Below are positions 34,742 to 43,141 of a DNA stretch of 64,000 bases, piece after piece; position 1 is the first letter of the stretch, and each line of letters starts with the position of its first letter. The notes beneath the pieces were generated by a model. The model ran no database searches. It was given only the letters and a program-made list of their open reading frames with translations, and was not told the DNA's origin. The position numbers and the translations under genes were made by a program. Source of the DNA: Roseiarcus sp963842835 (lineage in GTDB: Bacteria > Pseudomonadota > Alphaproteobacteria > Rhizobiales > Beijerinckiaceae); NCBI GenBank assembly GCA_963842835.1, contig CAWJIB010000003.1, positions 124,001 through 188,000 on the forward strand, in the 5' to 3' direction.

Positions 34742-37024
34742 CTATTCCGCTCCCGCCGCCTCCGTCGCCGCGATCGCGGTCATATTGACGATGCCGCGCG
34801 CGGTGACCGAGGGCGTCAGCACATGCGCGGGCTTGGCCGGGCCGACGAGGATCGGGCCGACGGGCAGGGCGTCGGCGATGACGCGGGTCAATTGCAGCGC
34901 CGTGCTGCCGGCGTCGAGATTGGGGAAGATCAGCACGTTGGCCTCTCCCGACAGGCGGCAATCGGCCGTCACGCGCGCCCGCGCGACCAGCGACAGCGCG
35001 GTGTCGGCCTGCATCTCGCCGTCGATTTCGAAATCGGGGGCGCGCGCGTTCACCAGCGCCAGCGCCTCCCGCATCTTGCGCGCCGACGGCGTGTCGGCGG
35101 AGCCGAAGTCGGAATGCGAAATGAGCGCGATCTTCGGCGTGACGCCGAAGCGGCGCACGTGATGGGCGCAAGCGAAAGCCAAATCGGCGATCTCTTCGGC
35201 GGTTGGATCGCTGCGCACATGCGTGTCGGCGAGAAAATACGAGCCGCTCGGCGCGATCACCAACGACAGCGCGGCGAAATCCTTGGCGCCTGGCGCGAGG
35301 CCGACGATGTCCCTGATGTGCCTGAGGCTCGACACGAAGCGCCCTTCAAGGCCGCAGATCAGCGCGTCCGCGTCGCCGCGATGCAGCGCCAGCGCGCCGA
35401 TCACCGTCGTGTTGGTGCGCGCCATCGTGCGCGCGGCGTCGGGCGTTACGCCCTTGCGGCCGGCGACCGTGAGATAAGTCGCGACGTAATCGCGGTAGCG
35501 CGGATCTCTCTCGGGGTCGACGATCTCGAAATCCTTGCCGACGGTCATCCTCAAGCCGTAGCGCTTGACGCGCTCCCGAATCACCTCGGGGCGGCCGATC
35601 AGGATCGGCTCGGCGAGGCCCTCTTCCAGCACCACCTGCGTGGCGCGCAGCACTCGCTCGTCCTCGCCTTCGCTGTAGATCACGCGTTTGCGCGCCGCGC
35701 GGGCCTTGGCGAACAGCGGTTTCATCATGAAGCCGGAGCGGAAGACGAAGCGCGACAACCGGTCGGCGTAGGCGTCGAAATCGGCGATCGGCCGGCGCGC
35801 GACGCCGCTCTCCATCGCCGCGCGCGCCACCGCCGGGGCGATGCGCAGCATCAGGCGCGGATCGAACGGGCTGGGTATGAGCGAATCGCGTCCGAATGGC
35901 GCGGCTTCGCCGCCATAGGCGCGCGCGACGACCTCCGACGGCGTCTCGCGGGCGAGGGCGGCGAGCGCCTTGGCCGCCGCATGCTTCATCGCCTCGTTGA
36001 TGTCGCTCGCGACGACGTCGAGCGCGCCGCGAAAGATGTAGGGAAAGCAAAGGACGTTGTTGACCTGATTGGGATAGTCGGAGCGCCCGGTGCAGATCAT
36101 CGCGTCGGGCCGCGCCTCGTGGGCCAGCTCCGGCATGATCTCCGGAATCGGATTGGCGAGCGCCATGATCAGCGGATCGCGCGCCATGCGCTTGACGTGT
36201 TCGGGCTTGAGCACGCCGCCAGCCGATAGTCCGACGAAGATGTCGGCGCCCTCGATCACGTCGGCGAGCGTGCGCGCGTTCGTCTCCTGCGCATAGACCG
36301 CTTTCCAGCGGTCCATCAGTTTTTCCCGGCCCTTGTAGACGACGCCTTCGATGTCGCAGACGAAGATGTTCTCGCGCTTGGCGCCGAGCGAGACCAGGAG
36401 ATTGAGCGAGGCGAGCGCCGCCGCGCCGGCGCCGGAGCAGACGATCTTCACCGAATCGAACGTCTTGCCCGTCAATTCCAGCGCGTTCGTGACCGCCGCC
36501 GAGACGATGATCGCCGTCCCGTGCTGATCGTCGTGGAACACGGGAATGCCCATGCGGGCCTTCGCCTTCTCCTCGACCTCGAAACATTCGGGGCCCTTGA
36601 TGTCCTCGAGATTGATGCCGCCGAAAGTCGGCTCCAGCGCGACGATGATGTCGACGAGCTTGTCGACATTGGTTTCGTTGACCTCGATGTCGAACACGTC
36701 GATGCCGGCGAACTTCTTGAAGAGAACCGCCTTGCCCTCCATCACCGGCTTGCCGGCGAGCGGGCCGATCGCGCCGAGGCCGAGCACGGCGGTGCCGTTG
36801 GTCAGCACGGCGACGAGATTTTGGCGGACGGTGAGATTGGCGGCCTCGGCCGGATCGGCGGCGATCGCCTCGCAAGCGAACGCGACTCCGGGCGAATAGG
36901 CGAGCGCGAGATCGCGCTGATTGCCCAGCGGCTTGGTCGCAGCGATCTCCAGCTTGCCCGGCCGCGGCTCGCGATGGAAGTGCAACGCGTCGGATTTGAG
37001 ATCGGCGGCGTTTTCGCTGGACAT
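34742..37024 (-). CDS. maeB: NADP-dependent malic enzyme with C-terminal phosphotransacetylase-like domain
   Basis: 760-residue two-domain protein. The N-terminal malic domain has TNGTAVLGLGAIGPLAGKPV, FGGINLEDIKGPECFEVE and the NAD(P) fold VKIVCSGAGAAALASLNLL. The C-terminal third (from about residue 430) resembles phosphate acetyltransferase (RVIYSEGEDERVLRATQVVL, GRPEVIRERVKRYGL) and is usually regulatory in MaeB. It decarboxylates malate to pyruvate, producing NADPH. ATG 37024 is preceded by GAGGA at 8 nt. Pyruvate phosphate dikinase, also in this window, can return the pyruvate to phosphoenolpyruvate. Confidence 0.95.
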   Translation of the reverse strand: MSSENAADLKSDALHFHREPRPGKLEIAATKPLGNQRDLALAYSPGVAFACEAIAADPAEAANLTVRQNLVAVLTNGTAVLGLGAIGPLAGKPVMEGKAVLFKKFAGIDVFDIEVNETNVDKLVDIIVALEPTFGGINLEDIKGPECFEVEEKAKARMGIPVFHDDQHGTAIIVSAAVTNALELTGKTFDSVKIVCSGAGAAALASLNLLVSLGAKRENIFVCDIEGVVYKGREKLMDRWKAVYAQETNARTLADVIEGADIFVGLSAGGVLKPEHVKRMARDPLIMALANPIPEIMPELAHEARPDAMICTGRSDYPNQVNNVLCFPYIFRGALDVVASDINEAMKHAAAKALAALARETPSEVVARAYGGEAAPFGRDSLIPSPFDPRLMLRIAPAVARAAMESGVARRPIADFDAYADRLSRFVFRSGFMMKPLFAKARAARKRVIYSEGEDERVLRATQVVLEEGLAEPILIGRPEVIRERVKRYGLRMTVGKDFEIVDPERDPRYRDYVATYLTVAGRKGVTPDAARTMARTNTTVIGALALHRGDADALICGLEGRFVSSLRHIRDIVGLAPGAKDFAALSLVIAPSGSYFLADTHVRSDPTAEEIADLAFACAHHVRRFGVTPKIALISHSDFGSADTPSARKMREALALVNARAPDFEIDGEMQADTALSLVARARVTADCRLSGEANVLIFPNLDAGSTALQLTRVIADALPVGPILVGPAKPAHVLTPSVTARGIVNMTAIAATEAAGAE

Positions 37025-37279
37025 GTCGAGATCCTCAGCCTTCGTTCGAGCGGACTGTTGCCGCAAGCGCGTCGGGTCGGCAAGAGCGAGGTTGTGCGAA
37101 AACCGCTTTTGGGCGCCGCCAACGCGCCGCCCGCGCGAGGTCGGCGCCGGTTCGCGGCGCGCGGCCGGCGCCTATGGAATCGCGCTCCTATCGGCGCCCG
37201 GTCCAGACGAGCGCGAGACAACCGATATTGGTTAGTATAGCATTTTCAAAAAAAACGGGTTCGCCTGGGAGAAGCGCTC

Positions 37280-38560
37280 ATGAGCCCGATATTTCTTATC
37301 GGCGGAAGCGGCTTTGTCGGCCGCTATGTCGTCGTCGCGCTGCTCGAGGCGGGACAGCGGGTCGTGACCCCGTTCCACGACGAATTCGATATCGCGCGCG
37401 AGGAACCCGCCGCGCTCGCGGCCAAGCTCGCGGGGTCGGAAATTGTCATCAATTGCGCCGGCCTGGCGCGCAACGCCCGGGTCGACAATCTGGAGGCCGT
37501 GCATGTCGAGGGCGCGCGCCGGCTTGCCCAGGCCTGCCGTCTTGCCGGCGTTCGCCGGCTCGTCCATCTTTCCACTCTCGGCGCCGGGCGAGACGACGCG
37601 ACGCGCTTGCAGCGCACCAAAGGCGAGGCCGAGGACATACTCGGCGCCATCGAGGGGCTCGAAGTCTCGATCGTCCGGCCTTCGCTGTTGATCGGCCCCG
37701 GCGGCTCCACCGGCGATTTCTTCAGCGCGCTCGCCGCGCTGCCGTTTCCGCCGCGCCTCGGACCGGGGACTTGGCGCGTTCAGCCGCTGCACGTCGCGGA
37801 ATTGGCGGGCCTCGTCGCCAAGCTCGCGCTCGCGCCGCAAGCGCCCAAAAGCGTGGACGCGGTCGGCCCGGCGCCGATCACGACCGACGAGCTGGAGCGC
37901 ACGCTGCGCGTTTGGCTCGGCCTGACGCCGGCGCGCTTCGTGCCGCTGCCGCGACCCGTCCTCGGCGGCTTGGCGTGGCTCAACGAGATCATCGAGGTTG
38001 GACCGGGCGATCGCGAACTTGTCGAGCTCCTGGAGCGAGGCAACGTCGCGGATCCGGCGGGGGTCGCCGCGGCGCTCGGAAGGGGGCCGCGCTCGCTCGC
38101 GGAGAGCCTGGCGCTAAGTCCCGCCACGCCGGCCGATCTTTGGCGCGCGCGACTCTATTTCGTTCAGCCGTTCCTACGCATAGCGCTCGCGCTATTGTGG
38201 ATCGGAACGGGGATCGTGTCGCTCGGTCTTTTTCCGCCTGCCGAATCCTATGTCATGCTCGCCGAAGTGGGGTTTCGCGGACCGCTCGCCGAAGTGGCGC
38301 TGTTCGGCGGCGCGGCGGCGAACCTCGTTCTCGGCGGCCTGCTGCTCGTCAACTGGCGCCCCGAGCGAACCGGCCTGGCGATGCTCGCGCTGTTGGCGGT
38401 CTATTCCTTCGTCGGGCTGCTGCTGCCGCCCGAGTATTGGCTGAACCCGTTCGCGCCGATATTGAAGAATCTCCCGATCGCGGGCGCCTTGATCGCGATG
38501 GTCGCCATGGAGCGGCCGAACGGCGCCGCGAGACGCCCGTCCGTCGAGGGGCGCGGATGA
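37280..38560 (+). CDS. SDR-family NAD(P)-binding protein with C-terminal DoxX-like membrane domain
   Basis: 426 residues. Residues 1-290 form an atypical extended SDR: the nucleotide motif is GGSGFVGRYVV (8-18), followed by VINCAGLARNARVDN and VRPSLLIGPGGSTGDFF, similar to NDUFA9-like/complex-I-assembly epimerases. Residues about 300-410 contain four hydrophobic helices of the DoxX-like family (LRIALALLWIGTGIVSLGLF, VALFGGAAANLVLGGLLL, MLALLAVYSFVGLLLPPEYW). The protein is thus an inner-membrane-anchored oxidoreductase with unknown substrate. GGGAGAAG precedes the ATG. A gene for a membrane partner that often follows such fusions is not present; the 3' end is followed directly by a convergent RidA gene. 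Confidence 0.85.
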   Translation: MSPIFLIGGSGFVGRYVVVALLEAGQRVVTPFHDEFDIAREEPAALAAKLAGSEIVINCAGLARNARVDNLEAVHVEGARRLAQACRLAGVRRLVHLSTLGAGRDDATRLQRTKGEAEDILGAIEGLEVSIVRPSLLIGPGGSTGDFFSALAALPFPPRLGPGTWRVQPLHVAELAGLVAKLALAPQAPKSVDAVGPAPITTDELERTLRVWLGLTPARFVPLPRPVLGGLAWLNEIIEVGPGDRELVELLERGNVADPAGVAAALGRGPRSLAESLALSPATPADLWRARLYFVQPFLRIALALLWIGTGIVSLGLFPPAESYVMLAEVGFRGPLAEVALFGGAAANLVLGGLLLVNWRPERTGLAMLALLAVYSFVGLLLPPEYWLNPFAPILKNLPIAGALIAMVAMERPNGAARRPSVEGRG

Positions 38561-38623
38561 AGGCCCAACGGCTCGTCGAGATCGCGCGCGTGTCGTCGGC
38601 GGCGCGACTTGGCGCCGGGCTTC

Positions 38624-39106
38624 TTACGCCACGAGTTCGACCTCGCCTTCGATCTCTACGGGAATGTCGAACGGCAGTTCGGCCATGCCGACCGCCGAGC
38701 GGGCGTGGGCGCCGACCTCGGGACCGAAGACGTCGAGAATGAGATCGGAAAAGCCGTTGATGACGCTCGGCGGATTGTTGAAGCCGGGCGCCGCGTTGAC
38801 CATGCCGAAGACTCTCGCCCAGGCGCGAATGCGGTCGAGATCGCCGAGCGCGCGGCTCAGGCTGCCGAGGATGGCGAGCCCGGTCAGGCGCGCCGCGACA
38901 TAGGCCTCGTCCGCGCTCACCTCGCGCCCGACCTTGCCGAGCGGACGCGCGAGCGAGCCGTCGAGGTTCAGCGGGCCATGGCCGGAGATGAACGCGCGGG
39001 CGCCGACGATGCGCACGAAGGCGAAAGGAAGCCTGCCGGCCGGCGGCTTCATCGCCGCGGGAAGGACCAATCCCAAAGCGCTCAGGCGCTCTTCGATGCG
39101 AGCCAT
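38624..39106 (-). CDS. RidA/YjgF-family protein
   Basis: 160 residues, the longer RidA subgroup. The start MARIEERLSALGLVLPAAMK, the conserved RIVGARAFISGHGPLNLDGS, and GFNNPPSVINGFSDLILDVF with ARSAVGMAELPFDIPVEIEG fit the family in which the arginine of ARSAVG binds 2-imino acids. RidA enzymes deaminate reactive enamine intermediates from PLP enzymes. ATG 39106 has GGGGG at normal distance. Downstream of a degenerate copy of the GH25 gene end. Confidence 0.88.
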   Translation of the reverse strand: MARIEERLSALGLVLPAAMKPPAGRLPFAFVRIVGARAFISGHGPLNLDGSLARPLGKVGREVSADEAYVAARLTGLAILGSLSRALGDLDRIRAWARVFGMVNAAPGFNNPPSVINGFSDLILDVFGPEVGAHARSAVGMAELPFDIPVEIEGEVELVA

Positions 39107-39159
39107 ATCTACCCCCTTGGTCGAGTTGGAGCCTCGGACCCGGGTAAATCCTACGACGC

Positions 39160-39273
39160 TTATTTCGGGCCGTCGAGAAAGGCCTGCCATTGCTCGCGCG
39201 TGCCGAAGAACGCGTTGCGGTCGACGTGGCCGTCGATGCCCGGAGTGGCGCCGTCGGCCCGGTATTGCCAGAA
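39160..39273 (-). pseudogene. Remnant of the 3' end of a GH25 lysozyme gene
   Basis: This 114-bp stretch is about 94 percent identical by eye to 40884-40997, the last 38 codons of the intact GH25 gene (RNAFFGTREQWQAFLDGPK and stop), in the same orientation. It keeps the reading frame and a stop codon (TAA here, TGA in the intact gene) but has no upstream part. It and the intact gene end form direct repeats around the two-gene cassette at 39495-40692. Confidence 0.88.
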
Positions 39274-39494
39274 AATCCGAACACGAGGCGAGCTGGGGGT
39301 CGCCAGCGCCTACGATCCGCGAACAGGTGTTCCCGCGAATTTGTAACTATATGAAATATATTGATAGTTTCTGTATGTTCACGATATGTTCTTGACAATC
39401 GGCGGTCTGACGGCGATTATTTTTTGATGAAGGGGCCACTCGATGTCGCCGTCAAGGGCGAGCCAATTCGCTTTTCTCAGGGAAGAGGCCGTCA
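39274..39494. other. AT-rich segment upstream of the cassette gene
   Basis: The GC content falls sharply around 39340-39425. No gene seen. The segment starts exactly where similarity to the GH25 gene ends and probably carries the promoter for the cassette genes; no clear -35/-10 pair could be chosen. Confidence 0.4.
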
Positions 39495-40319
39495 ATGTGG
39501 AACGAAGCACGCGCGAACGACCAATCCCGGAAAGGTGCGTCACTCTCCGGTGGTGCGCAGTCGCCGTGTCGGCAGGACGCGGTGTCGTCGCTACGCGCCG
39601 CGCTCGACGCCATCGCTCATTCGTGGCCTTTGGTGAAGCGGCGCGAAGCATTTCATCCGACGCCCGCTTGGACCACGTCCGGACTGGCCCTAGGCATGGG
39701 AACGATCTTGGCCCAAACCGTTCGCGGGCAGGAGGAGCGTGTTCTCGCCTTGCTCTCGGTGGCCTTCGATAAGGCGTGGCCACCTTCGATCCTCGACGCC
39801 CTCACTCGCGCCCAGGGCGCTTGGCGCGAGGGGAAAATCGCGGAATCCGCCATGCATATCGCGCTTGCGAATTTTCCGCGCCTGGTCGGCGAACCAAGCG
39901 GGTATCGCCTCTACGTCGCAGCGTGCCTTCTCGATAGGGCTTTCATCACGCCGTTCGATCTGATGAAGATTCGCGACCTTGATACGAGCGGGATCGAGGC
40001 ATTGAGAAAATATAGCCCAGACCAACCGCGCGTGCCGGGGGGCGCGGCGGGCGGCGGGCAGTGGACATCCGACGGCGGGACGGCGTCGGCCAGTAATCCT
40101 CAACTTCATGCTCAACCCAAGCGAAGCCCGCCTTCGCGTTCGAGCGCCCGACAATCCGCGACAATCCTGAGAACTTGTGAGGGAGCAGCTCAGGCTTGCA
40201 CCAATCGCTACTTTAATACTGGTCTCCCAAGTCTGTCTGCCTGCATATCTGCGTATGACACCTGTATGGGGTCAGGTCTAATAACAATATTTGCTCCTGG
40301 TATAATAGGCCAACGATAG
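39495..40319 (+). CDS. Putative polymorphic-toxin-like protein with an RVPGG...GGGQWT linker
   Basis: 274 residues, function unknown. Residues about 30-165 form a helical N-terminal domain (VSSLRAALDAIAHSWPLVKR, ILDALTRAQGAWREGKIAES). Residues 173-191, YSPDQPRVPGGAAGGGQWTS, match a linker I recall in many Rhizobiales proteins placed before variable C-terminal domains, often phage- or toxin-related. The C-terminal 80 residues are different in composition, with four cysteines (228, 235, 250, 257) and a hydrophobic end (GSGLITIFAPGIIGQR). Base composition drops from GC-rich in the first two-thirds to AT-rich over this tail. GGAAGAGG at 39481-39488 is an excellent ribosome site. It has no signal peptide and is 4 bp from the next gene. 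Confidence 0.55.
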   Translation: MWNEARANDQSRKGASLSGGAQSPCRQDAVSSLRAALDAIAHSWPLVKRREAFHPTPAWTTSGLALGMGTILAQTVRGQEERVLALLSVAFDKAWPPSILDALTRAQGAWREGKIAESAMHIALANFPRLVGEPSGYRLYVAACLLDRAFITPFDLMKIRDLDTSGIEALRKYSPDQPRVPGGAAGGGQWTSDGGTASASNPQLHAQPKRSPPSRSSARQSATILRTCEGAAQACTNRYFNTGLPSLSACISAYDTCMGSGLITIFAPGIIGQR

Positions 40320-40323
40320 GACG

Positions 40324-40692
40324 ATGAAAATGCCGGCCTTCGACAATACATCGGACACTTTACTGAAAAATTTAGTCGATCTTATGACGACTAAATATGT
40401 TGATCATTCGTATGACGATGCTCTTGATTGCGCAATATTTATACGATTAATTACGAAGAATGATGCGAATGTTAATCGAAGCAACGCCGCGTTGACATGC
40501 ATTCACGATTGCTCGGGCGCCTTGTTGGGAAGTAAAAGTGTTGCTGACGGCAAAGGGGAGCAAGCAAATATAACGTGCCCATTTTGTGGGCAGCAACCGC
40601 CATTAGTGCGGCTGGGGGCGGGCCCAGGAGTATTTATTTGCAATGAGTGCGTTGATACATTTTCGACGCTTTTCGCAAGGCAAAAGAAATAA
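40324..40692 (+). CDS. Small protein with C-terminal ClpX-type C4 zinc finger
   Basis: 122 residues, encoded by AT-rich DNA unlike its surroundings. Residues 1-78 are a helical domain without recognised relatives (TSDTLLKNLVDLMTTKYVDH). Residues 83-118 form a zf-C4_ClpX-type finger: Cys85/Cys88 (CPFCG) and Cys106/Cys109 (CNEC) around the phrase GPGVFICNECVDTF. In ClpX this finger mediates dimerisation and binds adaptors and substrates; here it is free of any AAA domain. It starts 4 bp after the previous stop, so it is probably cotranscribed with it. A role as immunity protein, adaptor or stress regulator is inference only. ATG 40330 is an alternative start with better ribosome-site spacing. 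Confidence 0.65.
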   Translation: MKMPAFDNTSDTLLKNLVDLMTTKYVDHSYDDALDCAIFIRLITKNDANVNRSNAALTCIHDCSGALLGSKSVADGKGEQANITCPFCGQQPPLVRLGAGPGVFICNECVDTFSTLFARQKK

Positions 40693-40883
40693 CTATAGTG
40701 TCACGGGCGTCAGCGTGACAAAAGCCTACAAATCGTGATTGTTGTTCCTGTCGCCTACGTAATTACGGCGATGCCGTAGACGTCGGCGGCGGTATCCTGC
40801 GCTTGTCGAAAGGCCGCGTGCGAAGGCCGATCTCGTCTGTCACACCGGATCGGAATTTCGCGACCGCGAACTGTCTCTCGCGC

Positions 40884-41648
40884 TCACTTCGGCCCGTCGA
40901 GAAAGGCCTGCCATTGCTCGCGCGTGCCGAAGAACGCGTTGCGGTCGACGTGGCCGTCGATGCCGGGAATCGCGCCGTCGGCCTGGTATTGCCAGAACTT
41001 CCAGGGGCGCGAGCCATAGCGCACGGCGGGGTGGTGCTTGGTCGAGCGCACCCAGATCGGATAATCCGAGAAGGCGCCGTCCGACAGGATCGCCTCGTAG
41101 AAGTCGACCGAGGTGTAGATGACGGGGCGCTTGCCGAAATGGCGCTCCATCTCCTCGAGCATCACCTTCATGTCAGCGATGGCCGATTCGCGTTCGAGAT
41201 GGCGCTTGCAGGTTTTCGATTCCGGCGTCGCCTCGACGTCGAGCACCGGAGGCAGCGCGTCGTCCTCGACCGGCACGTTCTGTTCGAACCAGGTCGCCTC
41301 CTCGATCGGCGGGCGGCACCAATAGACGAAGTGATAGGCGCCGTGCGGAATGCCCGCCTGTTTGGCGCCCTGCCAATTCGCCTGAAAGCGCTCGTCGAGA
41401 TGGTCGCCGCCCTCGGTCGCCTTGATCCAGACGAATTTGACGCCGCTGTCCGCCACCGCGCTCCAGTCGATCGTTCCCTGATATTTGGAGACGTCGATGC
41501 CGCGAATCGGATAATCCCTAGGCTTGGGGTAATTGTCGTCGAAATCGAGCGGGCCGCCGCCGCCGCACCCGGCCAGCGCAGCGCCAAAAGCGGCGAGAAC
41601 GCCGAGGCGGACGAGGAGGGGAGACGAAGCGGGCAGGGGCGGGATCAT
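40884..41648 (-). CDS. GH25-family lysozyme (muramidase), lipoprotein
   Basis: 254 residues. Signal peptide with lipobox LAGC (Cys28), then the GH25 barrel: GIDVSKYQGTIDWSAV (catalytic-type Asp52), GAYHFVYW, PPVLDVEA (Asp137, Glu139) and the C-terminal WKFWQYQADGAIPGIDGHVD with RNAFFG. It would cleave the MurNAc-GlcNAc bond of peptidoglycan from the periplasmic face of a membrane. ATG 41648 places the lipobox correctly; longer starts push the signal peptide inward. Its last 114 bp are duplicated at 39160-39273. Confidence 0.9.
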   Translation of the reverse strand: MIPPLPASSPLLVRLGVLAAFGAALAGCGGGGPLDFDDNYPKPRDYPIRGIDVSKYQGTIDWSAVADSGVKFVWIKATEGGDHLDERFQANWQGAKQAGIPHGAYHFVYWCRPPIEEATWFEQNVPVEDDALPPVLDVEATPESKTCKRHLERESAIADMKVMLEEMERHFGKRPVIYTSVDFYEAILSDGAFSDYPIWVRSTKHHPAVRYGSRPWKFWQYQADGAIPGIDGHVDRNAFFGTREQWQAFLDGPK

Positions 41649-41830
41649 CGACTTCACGAGACAAAATTGCGCAAGGCGGCTGACGAAGGGCATCCTATCC
41701 CATCCGGCGGCGCTGTAGCGCAAGTTAGAGCGCTCGGGGTAACGATTCGTTAATGGCCGCCGCCCTTGACCCGGCCCCTACGGACGCGCCATGGGATCGC
41801 GGGACAATCCCGGTCGGGAAAGGCCTCGCC

Positions 41831-42757
41831 ATGCGGTTCGCCGCCATCGTCTTCCTCATCGCCGCCGGCCTTGGCGGCGCTTCGGCCGCCGAATGCGGGG
41901 CCGACAAGCTCGGCACCTCGCGCATCGTTTCGGTGGGCACGCAAGGCGGCCTGCTCGTCGGATTGAAAACCTATCCCAAGACCATTCCGCTCGCCGACCA
42001 CGAAGTGATCCTCACCTTCGACGACGGACCGGACGCTGGGACGACGCCGCAAATTCTCAAGGCGCTCGCCGACGAATGCGTCCGCGCGACGTTCTTCGAG
42101 ATCGGCGGCAAAGCCGAGGCGCTGCCGCTGCTGGCGCGGCGCGAGGCGAGCGAAGGGCACACCGTCGCGCACCATACCTACAGCCATCCTCAGCCGACGC
42201 TGCGCTACATGAGCGGGGCGAGCGCGCGGGCGGACATTCTCAAGGGCATGATCGCCGTGGAAAAAGCCGCCTATGGCCAGGATTTCAGCGCCGGCGAGCC
42301 GACCGATCTTTCGCGGCTGAAGCTGCATGCGCCGTTTTTCCGCTTTCCCGGCTTCGCCGACACGCAGGATCTGCGCGACTGGTTCGCCGCCAACAACGTC
42401 GGCATTTTCGGCGTCGACCTCTGGGCCTCCGACTGGGTCGAGATGACGCCCGGCGAAGAGCTGAAGCTCATCCTCGGCCGGCTCGAAAAAGCCGGACGCG
42501 GCATGCTGCTGTTCCACGACAATCGTCAATGGACCGCCGACATGATGCCGGCCTTTCTGCGCGAGCTGAAGAAGCGGGGCTATCGCGTCGTGCACATGGT
42601 TCCCGGCCCCGGCAATGGGCCGACCACGCCCGCGCCGGCCGGCTGGGTCTCGGAGACCGAGCGCACCATCGGCGCGCTGAAGCCGCGTCTGGAGAACGCC
42701 GCCGCGGCCAGGACGCCGCCGGGGCCGATCCCCGTCAAGCCGGCGCCGAGCGAGTAG
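41831..42757 (+). CDS. Polysaccharide deacetylase (CE4/NodB domain), secreted
   Basis: 308 residues. Signal peptide MRFAAIVFLIAAGLGGASAA, then a NodB fold: VILTFDDGPD (catalytic base Asp and first metal ligand), HTVAHHTYSHPQP (metal-binding His pair) and MLLFHDNRQW. Probably deacetylates peptidoglycan, chitin-like or other N-acetylated glycans in the periplasm. ATG 41831 is the first codon compatible with a signal peptide. The C-terminal tail is Pro/Ala-rich. It is divergent from the GH25 lipoprotein, another cell-wall enzyme. Confidence 0.88.
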   Translation: MRFAAIVFLIAAGLGGASAAECGADKLGTSRIVSVGTQGGLLVGLKTYPKTIPLADHEVILTFDDGPDAGTTPQILKALADECVRATFFEIGGKAEALPLLARREASEGHTVAHHTYSHPQPTLRYMSGASARADILKGMIAVEKAAYGQDFSAGEPTDLSRLKLHAPFFRFPGFADTQDLRDWFAANNVGIFGVDLWASDWVEMTPGEELKLILGRLEKAGRGMLLFHDNRQWTADMMPAFLRELKKRGYRVVHMVPGPGNGPTTPAPAGWVSETERTIGALKPRLENAAAARTPPGPIPVKPAPSE

Positions 42758-42767
42758 TCCGGCGCCC

Positions 42768-42802
42768 CAAAAGCAAACGGCGACCCCTTGGGGGTCGCCG
42801 TT
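42768..42802 (-). terminator. Rho-independent terminator of tRNA-Leu
   Basis: AACGGCGACCCC (42776-42787) and GGGGTCGCCGTT (42791-42802) form a 12-bp stem with a 3-nt loop. Read on the minus strand it is followed by TGCTTTT, placing it 8 bp after the tRNA 3' end. Confidence 0.8.
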
Positions 42803-42809
42803 GAACTCA

Positions 42810-42896
42810 TGGTGCGGTCAAGAGGACTCGAACCTCCACCCCGGTTAAAGGACTAGCACCTCAAGCTAGCGCGTCTACCAGTTCCGCCATGACCGC
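42810..42896 (-). tRNA. tRNA-Leu (GAG)
   Basis: 87 nt including an encoded CCA. On the minus strand the acceptor stem is GCGGTCA paired with TGACCGC, followed by A and CCA. The anticodon stem CTAGC/GCTAG encloses the loop TTGAGGT with anticodon GAG, and the T-loop is GTTCGAGTC. The long variable arm (CCTTTAACCGGGGTGG region) makes it a class II tRNA, as expected for leucine. Confidence 0.95.
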
Positions 42897-43141
42897 TTAA
42901 GCTTCGCGCCTCACGGGCGAAGCGAAGGCGCGTCGTCTAACAAATCGGTTCGGCGATGACAAGCGTGTCGCGACGGCGTTTCGGCGGTTGCGCCCAACCG
43001 CCAAACCTGCTAACCCCCGCGCCTTCGCACGTGGGAGAACGCCCGGTACGCCAGCCGGGACGAACGTTCGCACCACGAAACTGCAACTGGCGCAGCCGCG
43101 CGGCGCAAGCCCCGCGGCCGCGCCGTTCATGGAGCAGCCTC

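Noticed and set aside
38557..38742. Possible small gene overlapping the end of the SDR-DoxX gene (MKAQRLVEIARVSSAARLG)
   Set aside because: The ATGA overlap is suggestive, but the frame soon becomes Arg/Pro-rich antisense of the RidA gene.
39274..40883. Prophage fragment as explanation for the AT-rich cassette
   Set aside because: No integrase, portal, terminase or lysis genes of phage type are present; the lysozyme next to it is a chromosomal-type GH25 lipoprotein.
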